From NCBI GenBank assembly GCA_021186555.1, contig JAJKFL010000011.1, forward strand, positions 2,011,001 through 2,075,000: a DNA stretch of 64,000 nt, in the 5' to 3' direction. The DNA comes from Reticulitermes speratus. Taxonomy: Eukaryota; Arthropoda; Insecta; Blattodea; Rhinotermitidae. The notes beneath the pieces are model-generated. The model ran no database searches. It was not told where the DNA came from and was given only the letters and a program-made list of their open reading frames with translations. Each line of letters begins with the position of its first letter. The first letter of the stretch is position 1. A program made the position numbers and the translations under genes. Shown in pieces: positions 30,890 to 42,034 of this stretch.

Positions 30890-31027
30890 TTATATATTAG
30901 TGTGCGGCAGTCAGCCGGTCCCTCACTGCCGCAAATGCACAAAGACCTCGTAATCTCGGAAAGAGGAGGCCCAAGCCCATATAGGGCTGTCGAGCCATGG
31001 TTATTATTATTATTATATTATATATTA
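30890..31027 (+). mobile_element. 5'-truncated LINE 3' end with (TTA)n tail
   Basis: TTATATATTA at 30890-30899 and 31018-31027 flanks a 118-bp insert. It ends GGAAAGAGGAGGCCCAAGCC, CATATAGGGCTGTCGAGCCA, TGG(TTA)n. The same 3' end is at 33390-33480 in reverse. Extreme 5' truncation, a microsatellite tail and a target duplication together point to non-LTR retrotransposition. The clade cannot be told from this much. Confidence 0.75.
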
Positions 31028-31099
31028 CTGTAACATTTACGAGATTTCGAAAATTGTAATATATTTTTAACGCACTCCACTTGGTTTTAAATTATGTAT

Positions 31100-31146
31100 A
31101 TTTATGCCTGAAATGGTCCTATTCAGCGAAACATGTAGCATATATT
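31100..31146 (+). ncRNA. Degraded hammerhead-like motif (family 1)
   Basis: CTGAAA-TGGTCC-TATTCA-GC-GAAACATGTAGC. Relative to the consensus, G8 or A9 is deleted and the right strand of helix II has decayed. GAAAC, ACATGT and GTA are intact. Probably inactive. Confidence 0.45.
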
Positions 31147-31317
31147 GTTCAATGTAATAAAAGCTGTTATGTTTGACGGCAATATATAAATTACCATCAA
31201 CAAATATCAAATATACCTTTTCTGTTACGCAACTGCTGCTCGTGTCTTACCGTGCATTTTGTGTACGTGTTTTACTTTAAGAGATTTTAAGTCCTCACAG
31301 CCGTGTTGCTGAAGATT

Positions 31318-31438
31318 CTAGTCTTCCGCAATGTTATGTCCTATCAATTGGTAGATCTTTACCGAAATTTCGATGGATTTTAGTGCATTCGAAAGGTCCA
31401 TAATTACCAATCGACATGATGTAACTTCCCAGCAGGAT
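31318..31438. mobile_element. Family 2 foldback, about 50-bp arms
   Basis: AGTCTTCCGCAATGTTATGT, CCTATCAATTGGTAGAT and TTTACCGAAATTTCGA on the left mirror TTCGAAAGGTCCATAATTAC, CAATCGACATGATGTAACTT and CCCAGCAGGATT on the right. Spacer about 20 bp. The central core is reduced to CCGAAATTTCG, so no ribozyme is predicted. Confidence 0.6.
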
Positions 31439-31699
31439 TGGGTGTTCACATTAGCCATCTTTCTCTGCATTGCAGTTGTTTGAAAGCGATCAAAAGTAAC
31501 ATATGAGTGTCATTAGTGTAAAATAATACAACAGTTTAAACAATTATACAGCGTGGCGCAGTGACACTTTTTACCACACGATAATATTTTAAACAAGAAA
31601 CAAATGGATGAAATGAAACGCAACAGTTTTATGTACAAAGGAATGAATATATTACGTACAAGCAAGAAATTATTTTCTGTACAAAGCAAGCAATTTGTT

Positions 31700-32030
31700 A
31701 CTTATTTATTTCTGTTGGTAGATATCATCTTGAAGGTGGCGTCCTTCATTTGCAACACATTGTCTTAAACGATTCAAAAATTGTCAAAACGTCGGCGCAA
31801 CAGCTGTTGGTCTATAATCGCAATTTCATCCCAAACAGCACGTTTCAGCTTCTGTATTGTGTGTGGGCGGTTCCTTTATGCGCATTTTTTGAAATATCCC
31901 CATAGGAAGCAATCCGGGATTGTGAGGTTCGGCGACCGTAGTGGCCATGGGATAACTGATACATAAAAATCCTCTTCTTCGCTTACTAACACGCCACGTG
32001 TCGCTGAACAGGTTTTGAAGTGGCATGACA
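31700..32030 (-). pseudogene. Mariner-type transposase C-terminus, frameshifted
   Basis: The minus strand encodes WPLRSPNLTIPDCFLWGYFK (about 31950-31885), the W-P-x-R-S-P-D-L-T-P-x-D-x-F-L-W-G motif of insect mariner-like transposases with D changed to N in SPDL. After KK the frame shifts and continues KEPPTHNTEAETC. Further in-frame stops occur toward the C-terminal RLRQCVANEGRHLQDDIYQQ-like end (about 31760-31710). Only the last third or so is present. Unlike the copy at 27060, no terminal inverted repeats were found. Confidence 0.6.
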
Positions 32031-32223
32031 TATTTTCTCTATGTGCAGACTGTGCCCCTTCCAACCCCCCCCCCCCCTCCCTCGTAGGGCAAAAATGCGT
32101 TCTGAAATTTGTCAGTGGGCTCTGCGCCATCCTGTACATTTGCGTATCAGCTCCGTCAGCCACCGTATTTTTGTACACTTCTACACAACGTCTGGCTTAT
32201 ATGGTTAGTATTTTTGCCTTGTA

Positions 32224-32587
32224 TTATACAGGGTGCCGATCCCAGTGGCCGTGCGGTCTAAGGCGTGGGTGTTCGGCCGCTCGCTTGCTAGGATCGTGGG
32301 TTCGAATCCGCCGATCCTAGTGGCCGTGCGGTCTAAGGCGTGGGTCTGCGGCCGCTCGCTTACTAGGATCGTGGGTTCGAATCCCACCGGGGGCATGGAT
32401 GTCTGTCTGTTGTGAGTGTTGTGTGTTGTCAGGTAGAGGTCTCTGCGACGAGCTGGTCCCTCGTCCAGAGGAGTCCTACCGAGTGTGGTGTGTGTCTGAC
32501 AGTGTGTGACCATGAAACCTCGACGAAACGAGGAGGCCCAGGCCCATTTAGGGCTGTCGAGCCATAGAAAAAAAAGTTATACAGGGT
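32224..32587 (+). mobile_element. SINE1 copy with duplicated tRNA-like head and 11-bp target-site duplication
   Basis: TTATACAGGGT at 32224-32234 and 32577-32587 flanks a 342-bp insert. A 75-bp head (32235-32309: A box TGGCCGTGCGGTCTAAGG, B box GGTTCGAATCCGCC) is followed at once by a second, slightly different head (32310 on, B box GGTTCGAATCCCACC). Then come one body (GGGGGCATGGATGTCTGTCT, AGGTAGAGGTCTCTGCGACG, AGAGGAGTCCTACCGAGTGT), the LINE-like 3' end GAGGAGGCCCAGGCCCATTT + AGGGCTGTCGAGCC and an A-rich tail. Confidence 0.85.
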
Positions 32588-32859
32588 AAAGCTTGGAATT
32601 TCTGTCAGAAATTCGACTGTCTTTAATGAGGCTTCTACCATCTCTTCTGGACCTCCAACTAATTTGGCGTCTTAGAATAAATCATGACCTCTGCATCCTT
32701 CATCCTTACAATTTATTACTCATATTTCTCCAATCTTTCCTCTCAGTGTGACCCATTCAGTTGGTAAGAGTCATTAAACAAATTAAAAAGCAAACGAAGA
32801 ACTGTTTCTTGTAGTACAGGCTATGATGTCGGTGGTCTCCTCTTTCATAGCTTGGCATT
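32588..32859. other. No recognisable gene; possible SINE5 3' piece
   Basis: CATCCTTCATCCTTACAATTTATTA and CTCCAATCTTTCC loosely resemble the SINE5 end at 37110-37165. Too diverged to call. Confidence 0.3.
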
Positions 32860-33120
32860 GCCTGGGCTCTGCCTCACAGTAGAGGTTGATGAATGGCGAC
32901 AATGGGTTGGGCACCTTGTGGTGATGGAACACAGTCGAATCACGGTAACAGCAGCAGAGGAACCAGTCACACAAGCCATTCATTCCAGATAACAAAGAGC
33001 TAATTATTCTGGTACGTTTACACGGTAAATGTGCCATGTCATGGGTGGGAATCGAACCTGCAACAACAAGCACAACGTTTATCAGTCATTCATTCTTAAC
33101 TACTGTCTCTATAAGATGAG
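32860..33120 (-). mobile_element. tRNA-headed SINE, diverged
   Basis: The minus strand has TAGTTAAGAATGAATGACTG and GCAGGTTCGATTCCCACCCA (clear B box) at tRNA spacing, then ACATGGCACATTTACCGTGT and AACAGAGTTCC-like sequence. It does not match SINE1-4 closely. Low coding potential. Confidence 0.5.
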
Positions 33121-33375
33121 CCGTTTAACAGAAACAAAACTTTCATGTCACAAAGTTTAATCTATGTTTGCTAATAAAGTCATTATAATACTCTCCGGAA
33201 TGTTCGATTTTGAACTGTGATAAGGCTGGTTGCCCGGGAGATTTTAGCGAATCTGAGTGCAAAGTTAACAGGCGTATCGTTTTGACACTCAGTGGATTCA
33301 TATAGTATCTGTCTGTGCTAAATATGCACTGTGCCGAAGAAAGCTTCCCCTTAAAAGTTTATTAATCTAGGCTAC

Positions 33376-33674
33376 ATTCTCACCGAATATAATAATAATA
33401 ATAATAATAATAATAACCATGGCTCAACAGCCCTATATAGGCTCAGGCCTCCTCTTTCCGAGGTTACTAAGTCGTGCGCATTCGTGGCAGTTGGTGACTG
33501 GAAAACTGGCCGCGCTGCTGTTCTATCGATCCTGATGTTACCGCCAGAGCCATCTGGCAGGCAGTCAGGAGACTTGGGTAAGAAATTACCCGAATTTTGC
33601 TTACGAAACATTTCTATTCATGCTCGTAAGGTTCTTTTACATGCCGTAAATCTACGACATATTCTCACCGAATA
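33376..33674 (-). mobile_element. 5'-truncated LINE with 14-bp target-site duplication and (TTA)n tail
   Basis: ATTCTCACCGAATA at 33376-33389 and 33661-33674 flanks a 271-bp reverse insert. Its 3' end (GAGGAGGCCTGAGCCTATAT, AGGGCTGTTGAGCCATGG, then (TTA)n) equals the fragment at 30890. The minus strand stays open for 79 codons (CLPDGSGGNIRIDRTAARPV...), possibly the last codons of a LINE reverse-transcriptase ORF; I do not recognise a catalytic motif. It landed in the small tandem repeat described next. Confidence 0.8.
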
Positions 33675-33805
33675 GGTCCTAAAATTAAATGTAGGCTATA
33701 TTTCTGGTCTAATGGGTCCTAAAATTAAATTTGGGCTATAGATCTCATCCAGTAGGTCCTAACATTTAATATGGGCTGTATTTCTTATCTAATAGGCCCT
33801 AAAAG
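33655..33805 (+). repeat. Degenerate tandem repeat of about 43 bp, interrupted by the LINE
   Basis: AGGTCCTAAAATTAAATGTA + GGCTATATTTCT recurs about four times with GTCTAATGG / CATCCAGTA / TATCTAATA joints. A further GGCTACATTCTCACCGAATA lies left of the LINE at 33370, showing the repeat was there before the insertion. Confidence 0.75.
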
Positions 33806-35620
33806 GTTTTGTGTGCTGAGTTGTTTTCCATTAGACTGATAATGTGCGATCTCAGTCTCACGTTCTTCAGCTGCTGTGCGTATTTGACCACTAGAGACCT
33901 GAATTAATTCGCTAGACAACTTTTAAACTAGATTCCAGTACCGGTTGTCAAGATATGCACAACGCCAACTGTATGGATTTATTTGCTGCACTTTGTGCCA
34001 ATAAAAGACTTCAAAATTCATGTGTATTTTAAACAAATTGCTGGGAGTCGACCTTCGGACCCGGGGTTAACTGAATTCAGTAATTCTGTTTGTTAGCGCA
34101 CACAATTTGGGTTGGCAAATACTTGTCCATTTTAGTTACTGTTAACTCTTTGAAGACTGAGAAGAAGAAGAAGACGGAGAAGGGGGAGGAGAAGGAGAAA
34201 AAGGAAGAGAAGACAAAGTACACTTATTATTGGGGGGAACACAAAATCCATTGATATGAAGATTTCCAAACTATGCCCGGTCGTCCTTATGGTAAAAGTA
34301 GCCTGGAGGCAAGGTAGATCTTTGGGAAGTGAAGTGATGGGAAGAGGAATGCCGGAGTAGGCAGCAGAGGAAAGAAGTTGGGAATTTCGGCTGACATTTT
34401 TGTTTTGACAGAAATTTGATTACTCGAAGACTGACTGTCATGTACATTGTGTGCAAAGATTCAGTTCATATTTCTCAGAGAACAGTCTGTGTCAATTAAA
34501 AGAACAGATCGGTTAATGCGCTATACGAAAATGCAAGGTTTGATGTTGATTTTGAGCATTGTATGAAATGCAATACACAGCGTGGACAGATTTTCTTAAT
34601 GTTACAGCAAGTGGTACATATAGATACCATTTTCTTGTTAACTAGACAAGCCACAATATCATTCAAGATGGTGCGCAAACCGTGCTGTATAATGTATGGC
34701 GGTTCCTGCTAGCCCCTTTATCTTTTCCAAGAAATGACTTCCTTGCCACGATTCGTATCTTTTAGTATCTATCACCTTAATGTTGGATGCACTGCAGTTG
34801 TGTACCTCAAGTAATTATATAGGAAGTAATATATTTTCTTAAGTTTCTGTTTAATTTGCTCGCCAGTTAAGTGGTGTTGTTTCACGGTACCCAGAACTGT
34901 CTCCGGTAATTTCGTTAAATTGTCTACACCTTGTCTCGTTGAATAATGTTGTTTGAAAATAGCGGATCTGAGAAGTTGATATTGAATTAATTTCAGAGCT
35001 CGTAAATGTTATGAGTGTGTGAATATGCATAATGACAGTTAATGTCTTCAGGCAGGTGGAACTACCGGATAATGTATTCTGTTGCCAGTAACAGTGCTGC
35101 TGTTTGCAGAGTTCCTGTATTTATTTCAGCGCAGTTTTTTCTGTATGCGAGCTGTTAGCTCAGGGAATTAGCGAGGAATATTTGTATATCATGTACTGGA
35201 AGCTTTTGTTTCATTGAAACGAAGAGCCACATTTTCATGTGTCTCTGAGATGAATTTGATGAACTGCCGTACTTCTTGAACGAATTTTAATTAAATTTTC
35301 TAAAGGAATCTCATCACATTCTATTTACTTTATCGTAATTGTAAATCAATGTTGCCATCTATTTGAAGGCGTAACCCTTTATTTCGATCTAATAATTTTC
35401 ATGGACTGGGCACATTTCCTGTTTTAATCGTCTTTCCGTTTTTTTTGTACAAAGACCTGCCAGTTTAATAGCTTGCGAGAGAGAATTACGGACGTTTCAA
35501 GTAAACCATGAATGTTTTCAGAATGAAAAGATTTGTCATTTAAAATAATTTTAGATACAAAAATAAAACAATTACGTTACTATCGAGGGAAGAAAACTGT
35601 CAATCGGTGAATAGTTTCGG
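33806..35620. other. No recognisable gene
   Basis: A purine-rich (GAA/GGA) tract lies at about 34155-34220, able in principle to form triplex DNA. Short minus frames at 34271-34456 and 34496-34678 have no known domain. Confidence 0.45.
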
Positions 35621-35621
35621 C

Positions 35622-35622
<1 letters not shown>

Positions 35623-35661
<39 letters not shown>

Positions 35662-35668
35662 ATACACA

Positions 35669-35716
<48 letters not shown>

Positions 35717-35915
35717 CTGCATTAAGCGATCCGGCAAGTTGAACAAATGTGTTAATAAGCCTGTAGTAATAGGCGTAATGGATGTGGCTAGGCTATTGTA
35801 GTGGCAGTAGATACCGATAATAATAATGGTAGTAGGGTGTTGGTGGTTGCAGTAGTAGTAGTATTAGCAGTAGTAGTAATAGTTGTAGCAGTAGTAATAG
35901 TAATATTAGTAGTAG
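35623..35915 (+). repeat. (CA)n and (TAG)n microsatellites
   Basis: (CA)n at 35623-35712 with a few interruptions, then after about 100 bp a degenerate AGT/AGTAGT-rich tract (about 35818-35915). The apparent Thr-His ORF is low complexity. Confidence 0.9.
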
Positions 35916-36317
35916 TATGAAATTAGATATAGGAATAAAGATGTCGGAGCTTGATATTGTAGAACTCAGTAGAGATTAATACCTAATATTTTCTGAATAT
36001 GCTATAGTGCAAATTTAATCAGAATTTTCAGAAGTGGGAGTACATGTTTTCGCCCGAGATGTAATTTCTGTCCTTTTCCATATCCCAATATGTGGGACTA
36101 GTAGCAGGAATTTCAACACTCGAATTAGTGAACTAAATCGTACTCGTCTAATTAAACAAGCTGGTAATGAGGAACAATCGCGCCCTAACTCCACAACAAT
36201 AGGCTACTTGCACGTTGCTCAAAGTGCCCTGGGCACCATACGTAATCGCCAGAGTGTGCAGCACTTCTCTTTTGGGTCCGCGGTTGGAAACCGAGAGAAA
36301 CTGATGCTACAGTTACA
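35916..36317. other. No recognisable gene
   Basis: A 120-codon plus frame at 36034-36396 runs on into the SINE2b head and has no known domain. Confidence 0.4.
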
Positions 36318-36870
36318 GCCGTGCCATGGCTCAGGCTGTTTGTCGCTGGCCTGTCAACGCGGAGACACTGCTTCAATCCTGGGTCAGTCCATATGAGGTT
36401 GATGCTGCACAAAATGGCCCTGGGATTTGTTTCTCTTCGAGTACTGCGGTTTTCCCCTCTCAGTATCATTCCACCAATATTCCATACTCATTTTTTTGTA
36501 TGGCTCGACAACCTTATATGGGCCTGGGCCTCCTCGTTTCGTCGAGGTTTCACGATCACACACTGTAGACACACCATACTCGGTAGGACTCCTCTGGACG
36601 AGGGACCAGCCCGTCGCAGAGACCTCTACCTGACAACACACAACACTCACAACAGACAGACATCCATGCCCCCGGTGGGATTCGAACCCACGATCCTAGT
36701 AAGCGAGCGGCCGCAGACCGACGCCTTAGACCGCACGGCCACTGGGATCGGCATTCCATACTCATTACACTCTTAAAATTACTCTTATCAGAAGGACCAG
36801 CTGGCGAAGCCTGGAAACTTTCATTCGATTTCGGGTATCGGGTAACACTGAACAGAAAAGTACTTTCAAA
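36318..36870 (+). mobile_element. SINE2b, split by a SINE1
   Basis: Head GCCGTGCCATGGCTCAGGCT (A box), a damaged B box, then TTTTCCCCTCTCAGTATCAT, CCATACTCATT and, after the inserted SINE1, ACTCTTATCAGAAGGACCAG, GCGAAGCCTGGAAACTTTC and GAACAGAAAAGTACTTTC. The same order, uninterrupted, is in the SINE2b at 58302-59100. A clear relative date: SINE2b first, SINE1 later. Confidence 0.8.
36479..36766 (-). mobile_element. SINE1 nested in SINE2b, 14-bp target-site duplication
   Basis: ATTCCATACTCATT at 36479-36492 and 36753-36766 flanks a 260-bp reverse SINE1. Both boxes are near consensus on the minus strand (TGGCCGTGCGGTCTAAGG; GGGTTCGAATCCCACCGG), and the 3' end carries GAGGCCCAGGCCCATATAAG + GTTGTCGAGCCAT and A7. 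One of the best-preserved SINE1 copies here. Confidence 0.9.
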
Positions 36871-37009
36871 TATCTGAAAGTTACATTCTTGTGCAGACTA
36901 AGTCTACATGTAGTATTCAAAATGGAAACGGAGAAGAGAAAATGAAGAGAATTACAAAAACTAGGAGTTCCGTGCTGTGCACTCTGGACCTAACATGAGG
37001 TACAATATG

Positions 37010-37170
37010 TTCTAGTCATTACCAGTCCCGCTTCATATCCCGGATGTGCCGGTTCTTATCTCAGCCCGGACATCGGCTATCGTCACAGATATCCTGATTA
37101 TCTTGGGCCACTGCCTCTTCCTTCAATATCCTTCCCAATTCACAATTAATTATTCATACAAACAGCATCA
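37010..37170 (+). mobile_element. SINE5-like remnant
   Basis: CAGTCCCGCTTCATATCCCG and, at the 3' side, CTTCCTTCAATATCCTTCCC + AATTCACAATTAATTATTC, like the SINE5 terminus at 20240-20290 reversed. The head is unclear. Confidence 0.45.
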
Positions 37171-37344
37171 TAAATTAAACCACAAGCCAGCGAACAAAGA
37201 AATATTATCCAGGCGACTGCAATAGGCGAAAAACTTTGCGAAGTTTAGAAAACCTGATAGGAAAATTGCCGTAGGTCTTTATAATGTGCTGTTGTTATGA
37301 ATCTTACGAAACTGTTTCGTAAGTCTTACACTACCTTACAGTAA

Positions 37345-38775
37345 CGGATACCGGCAGCTTTATAGTGAGGCATATGAGAAATCGATAGAAGAAACATCGC
37401 GTACATTTTATGGTGAGGCATATGAGAAATCGATAGAAGAAACATCGCGTACATTTTATGGTGAGGCATATGAGAAATCGATAGAAGAAACATCGCGTAC
37501 ATTTTATGGTGAGGCATATGAGAAATCGATAGAAGAAACATCGCGTACATTTTATGGTGAGGCATATGAGAAATCGATAGAAGAAACATCGCGTACATTT
37601 TATGGTGAGGCATATGAGAAATCGATAGAAGAAACATCGCGTACATTTTAATGGTGAGGCATATGAGAAATCGATAGAAGAAACATCGCGTGCATTTTAT
37701 GGTGAGGCATGTGAGAAATCGATAGAAGAAACATCGCGTACATTTTATGGTGAGGCATATGAGAAATCGATAGAAGAAACATAGCATACATTTTATGGTG
37801 AGGCATATGAGAAATCGATAGAAAAAACATCGCGTACATTTTATGGTGAGGCGTATGAGAAATCGATAGAAGAAACATCGCGTACATTTTATGGTGAGGC
37901 ATATGAGAAATCGATAGAAAAAACATCGCGTACATTTTATGGTGAGGCATATGAGAAATCGATAGAAGAAACATCGCGTACATTTTATGGTGAGGCATAT
38001 GAGAAATCGATAGAAGGAACATCGCGTACATTTTATGGTGAGGCATATGAGAAATCGATAGAAGAAACATCGCGTACATTTTATGGTGAGGCATATGAGA
38101 AATCGATAGAAGAAACATCGCGTACATTTTATGTTGAGGCATATGAGAAATCGATAGAAGAAACATAGCGTACATTTTATGGTGAGGCATATGAAAAATC
38201 GATAGAAGAAACATAGCGTACATTTTATGGTGAGGCATATGAGAAATCGATAGAAAAAACATCGCGTACATTTTATGGTGAGGCATATGAGAAATCGATA
38301 GAAGAAACATCGCGTACATTTTATGGTGAGGCATATGAGAAATCGATAGAAAAAACATCGCGTACATTTTATGGTGAGGCATATGAGAAATCGATAGAAG
38401 AAACATCGCGTACATTTTATGGTGAGGCATATGAGAAATCGATAGAAGGAACATCGCGTACATTTTATGGTGAGGCATATGAGAAATCGATAGAAGAAAC
38501 ATCGCCTACATTTTATGGTGAGGCATATGAGAAATCGATAGAAGAAACATCGCTTACATTTTATGGTGAGGCATATGAGAAATTGATAGAAGAAACATCG
38601 CGTACATTTTATGGTGAGGCATATGAGAAATCGATAGAAGAAACATCGCGTACATTTTATGGTGAGGCATATGAGAAATCGATAGAAGAAACATCGCCTA
38701 CATTTTATGGTGAGGCATATGAGAAATCGATAGAAGAAACATGGCGTACATTTTATGGTGAGGCATACGAAATAC
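37345..38775 (+). repeat. 48-bp minisatellite, about 30 copies
   Basis: The unit is GGTGAGGCATATGAGAAATC + GATAGAAGAAACATCGCGTA + CATTTTAT. Because 48 is a multiple of three, both strands can stay open: 16-residue periods (GEAYEKSIEETSRTFY forward, MYAMFLLSISHMPHHK reverse). A one-base insertion near 37649 shifts frames, and several units have ACATAGC, giving a forward TAG. Nothing suggests expression. Variants AAAAAACATCG, GAAGGAACATCG and ACATAGCG recur at spaced intervals, hinting at multi-unit duplications. Confidence 0.95.
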
Positions 38776-40884
38776 GGTACAAAGAACTTCGTCTACAATT
38801 TATGTGAGGAATATGATAAATCGGCGCAAGGCACTTCGCGAAAATTTTAAATGTCAACTACTCAACCAATCATAGTTTTCGTGCCTGATTATTTGATAGG
38901 GAGCAGAAATTCTTCTCCCTTTCTCAGTGAACCTTGCCAGAATAACGTATGTTTGAGATTTGTTGAGAAGCACTCAAAATATTAGTTCGGTTGCGTGAGA
39001 ACTTGGCAGAAGCATTTCCGTGGCTACCTCGGACCATTATTTGACAGACAAATCGCATATTCTGGCGCTGACAAGTCGCTGCTAAGTGCTAAGAGGCACC
39101 GTTACCACCACTAATTTAATTGTCGAGTCTTTGTGAAAGAAAACGTAAAAACCCGACACAAGACAGGGGCTGGAGGGAGAAGGAGACAATTTCTAGCCGG
39201 CAGCAGAATCCTAAATAGGTTTTAGTCCTTTTTTTCTGCCCTTGTTTGTTGGTAGCACTGTTTGGCTTGTTTGAACTGGATGAATTGGATCATAACCAGC
39301 ACTGAGTTTTCTCCCTCCTTTTTGAACACACACAGTCTCAAAAGAAAAAGAGGCAACACTTTCACATGTTTACAATGAAGCCACAAGCGAGCCTACAAAC
39401 GCTGTCAGTCGTTAGGAACTCTCACATTTGTTTTGTAATTTAGGCGGGAAATGTTACGTGCTTTTTTAATTATCCTGTATTTACTTATGGAAAAGAAGAG
39501 AAATCATACAGGAGTTTTGTTGGTACACCTGAAGGAAAAAGACTGGCTGGAAAACAGGCGGATAAAATTAAAATGTGTCTAAAATAGGTAGATGGAGTGG
39601 ATTTATCCGGCTCAGGATATGTATCAGTGGCGGGCTCTTGTAAACACGGTAATGAACTTTCAAGTTCCATAATATGCGAGAAATTTCTTGACTAGAAGAG
39701 CAACGTTTAGCTTGTCATGAAGAATTCTGGTCAATTTAGTTAGTTCGTAGTTGCAGAGACAGAGGACGTTACAACGAAGTTTAATACGCGGTTATTTGTA
39801 ATTAGCATCGTAGTACCTGATTGGTCTATTCGTTTTTGTTCAGGATTTGAGCTTAATGGAGCAGACGCAGACAGAAAGATGATATTAAAATTGTTCTTAA
39901 AGGTTGTGGTGTAACAATGTAGAGTGGATTAATGTGGCTGTTTGTGGGGACCAGTGGCGGACTGTCTGTTTGTGGGGACCAGTGGCGGGCTGTCCTAAGC
40001 ACGGTAGTGAACTTACGGTTTTAATAAAACCCCAGGAATTTCGTGACTGTAACTTCTCATGGATGACTCTGTTGCATGGAGTTATTTAGTAAGGTCATTA
40101 GGCCAGACAAATGCCCTCAGATATTCGTACTGCGAAGACCCAAAGAGCCAACTTTCTTGATTTCTGCTTGTGTGGGTCTTGAAGTTCTTAGAAAGCTGTG
40201 TGAAAGAATGGAGTTGTAATATGTAGAGCTTAATAGAGCTTCCTTTGCCAGTTTTAGATGTACACAGAAACACACCTTTGTTACAATTACGTATAGAACT
40301 GCCGAAGAATTACGACCGTCAGCGTATCTCATAGAGGGCAGGATGTGCCATGTCATACAGGCACACAAATTTTGAGTGATTCTAAATACTGCAGGCTTGA
40401 TTTCAAAGTACGTGTTTAAGCCACAGGGCACATTGCTGTTGATACATATGTTACTTGTATACAGCATTGGAGATAGAGCCCTAAAACACATTTACAGGAT
40501 AGCACATTGTTCTCAAGATTTGAATAGTAGTTTTGAAGACCTGCGTGTTTATGGGAGAAAATTCAAAATGTTTCTTAAAGAAATAGGCGACATTGTGTTG
40601 ACTAAGGCTTGGGAAGAGCATGAACTGTATTCAGGTGGCTCAGGACAAGGACAAGTGTTGGGGTTTTGTGAATTCTATAATGAACCTTCGGGTTTTATAA
40701 AAATGAAGCGGATTTGGTGAGTAGCTGAGCTAGTGCTAGCTTCTGAAACAGAATTTCTGTGTGGAGTTAGTTATAAACAGGTTACAACCCTTTCTTAAAT
40801 TAATTTTTTGGTCGTTATCTGAGGCCTGTGATAATGAACAGCACTCATTTCTGAGTTAGTAAGAATTCCTACGTCAATGTTTAT
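38776..40884. other. No recognisable gene
   Basis: Includes a short duplication of CTGTTTGTGGGGACCAGTGG at about 39931-39990. Frames at 40117-40491 (minus) and 40376-40720 (plus) overlap each other and have no known domain. Confidence 0.45.
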
Positions 40885-41055
40885 ATATTGTGGGATGTTA
40901 CGCAGTGTGGGACTGCTAGATATTTACAGACATTTCGCAGGAGCGTAATGTCTTTCCCTTTAGGGTCAAGCTGTCCAAGAACTTCTTGGAACCCACTCCT
41001 TGCACACGTCGTTGGCTATCTAACAGTCGACACGGCATCACGTCTTGCAAGGCTG
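40885..41055. mobile_element. Family 2 inverted-repeat element
   Basis: The left end TTGTGGGATGTTACGCAGTG, then GACTGCTAGATATTTACAGA and CATTTCGCAGGAG, mirrors the right end (about 41005-41050) GTTGGCTATCTAACAGTCGA + CACGGCATCACGTCTTGCAA. The CATTTCGC core replaces the usual CGTTTCGG, so the hammerhead 3' core is lost. Confidence 0.55.
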
Positions 41056-42034
41056 TATCTTCCATGGCACCTTTGTGAGAAGCTCCGATATCTCACATTC
41101 TACTCACTCTACGCAAGTAATTTGCCCCGCAGTCCCTGAAGAGGTGTGTTGGAGGACATAATTTAGGAACTCCATTCATTCTGTTCCGGAGATCCTTGTG
41201 TTTAGAGCTCCCACACCCACCCACAAGAGTGTTTGAATTGCAGTTCGCGAAACAGACTTGAATTCTGTTGACATTCAGGTTCTACGACGTTTCGGTAAAC
41301 GTGTCATTTTAAAAGCAACTTTTTCGGTAAAAAAGGCCAGTTTAAGGCGACAGCAGTGTATGCAGCTGTATGAGGCCCCACCGTTCGCGGGGGACCGGAA
41401 AATGCTTGTTGTATTTAATATGTTTATATTTTCTGTCACATTTTAAGTGCTCGCTCTTTTTTGGCAGTTCAGGAGGAGAGCAGTTAGGTGACCAGGAATT
41501 TATTTTTGTATTGGACTAAGAAATGTCTTAAAACGGCTCTGTCAGTCAGGATATTTTGTCACTAGATGCGCATGGGCCTTAGTAAGGTCTGTTGCCTATC
41601 TACATACTGCTACGTGTTGTCCAGCGGGTCCAAATGCGGTATATATACCGGCTACACAAATCAGGACGTAACAGTTTTGGCAAATAGGATGCACAATGTG
41701 CGGTATTGCTGCTTTAAACGTAGTTCAGAGCTCATTAAACACTTTAACTTTTTATTTTGCGATCTGCTGGCTTATGACACCGTGCAGTCTGGTGTATTGC
41801 CTTCTGTCTTCACTAAAGAAAGTGGTGCATACGGTTTCGAGTTTATAAATTATCGTAGCGGTGCTGCAAATGATTCCAGTATCCTGGAATATGGTGCTGC
41901 GTCATGGGGTGACTGCATTTGTCTTCAAAGATCAATAGGTGACCTTTAAAAGTGAGGACAGAAATTGTAAATTTTACTTTTCGATTAAGAAAAACCAGAT
42001 TATTTAACCACCTAGCCTATTTACGGTTTTGCCC
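41056..42034. other. No recognisable gene
   Basis: The longest non-repetitive frame in the window (127 codons, 41566-41949) lies here. It has neither a known domain nor splice or promoter context that I can defend. CGACGTTTCGG at 41285-41295 resembles the family 2 core without flanking support. Confidence 0.4.

Noticed and set aside
32230..32395. Two tandem tRNA genes
   Set aside because: A and B boxes are present but arms do not pair, and the sequence continues into a SINE body with a target duplication.
35606..35801. Thr-His repeat protein
   Set aside because: Simple (CA)n microsatellite.
37648..38502. 284-codon minus-strand ORF
   Set aside because: Translation of the 48-bp satellite; neighbouring units contain stops and a frameshift.
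40117..40491. 124-codon minus ORF
   Set aside because: Overlaps an equally long frame on the other strand; no domain.
41275..41330. Family 2 core CGACGTTTCGG
   Set aside because: No 5' core, hairpin or family ends around it.
41566..41949. 127-codon ORF
   Set aside because: Longest unique frame, but no domain, no codon signal that I can judge and no promoter or splice context; within chance expectation for 64 kb.
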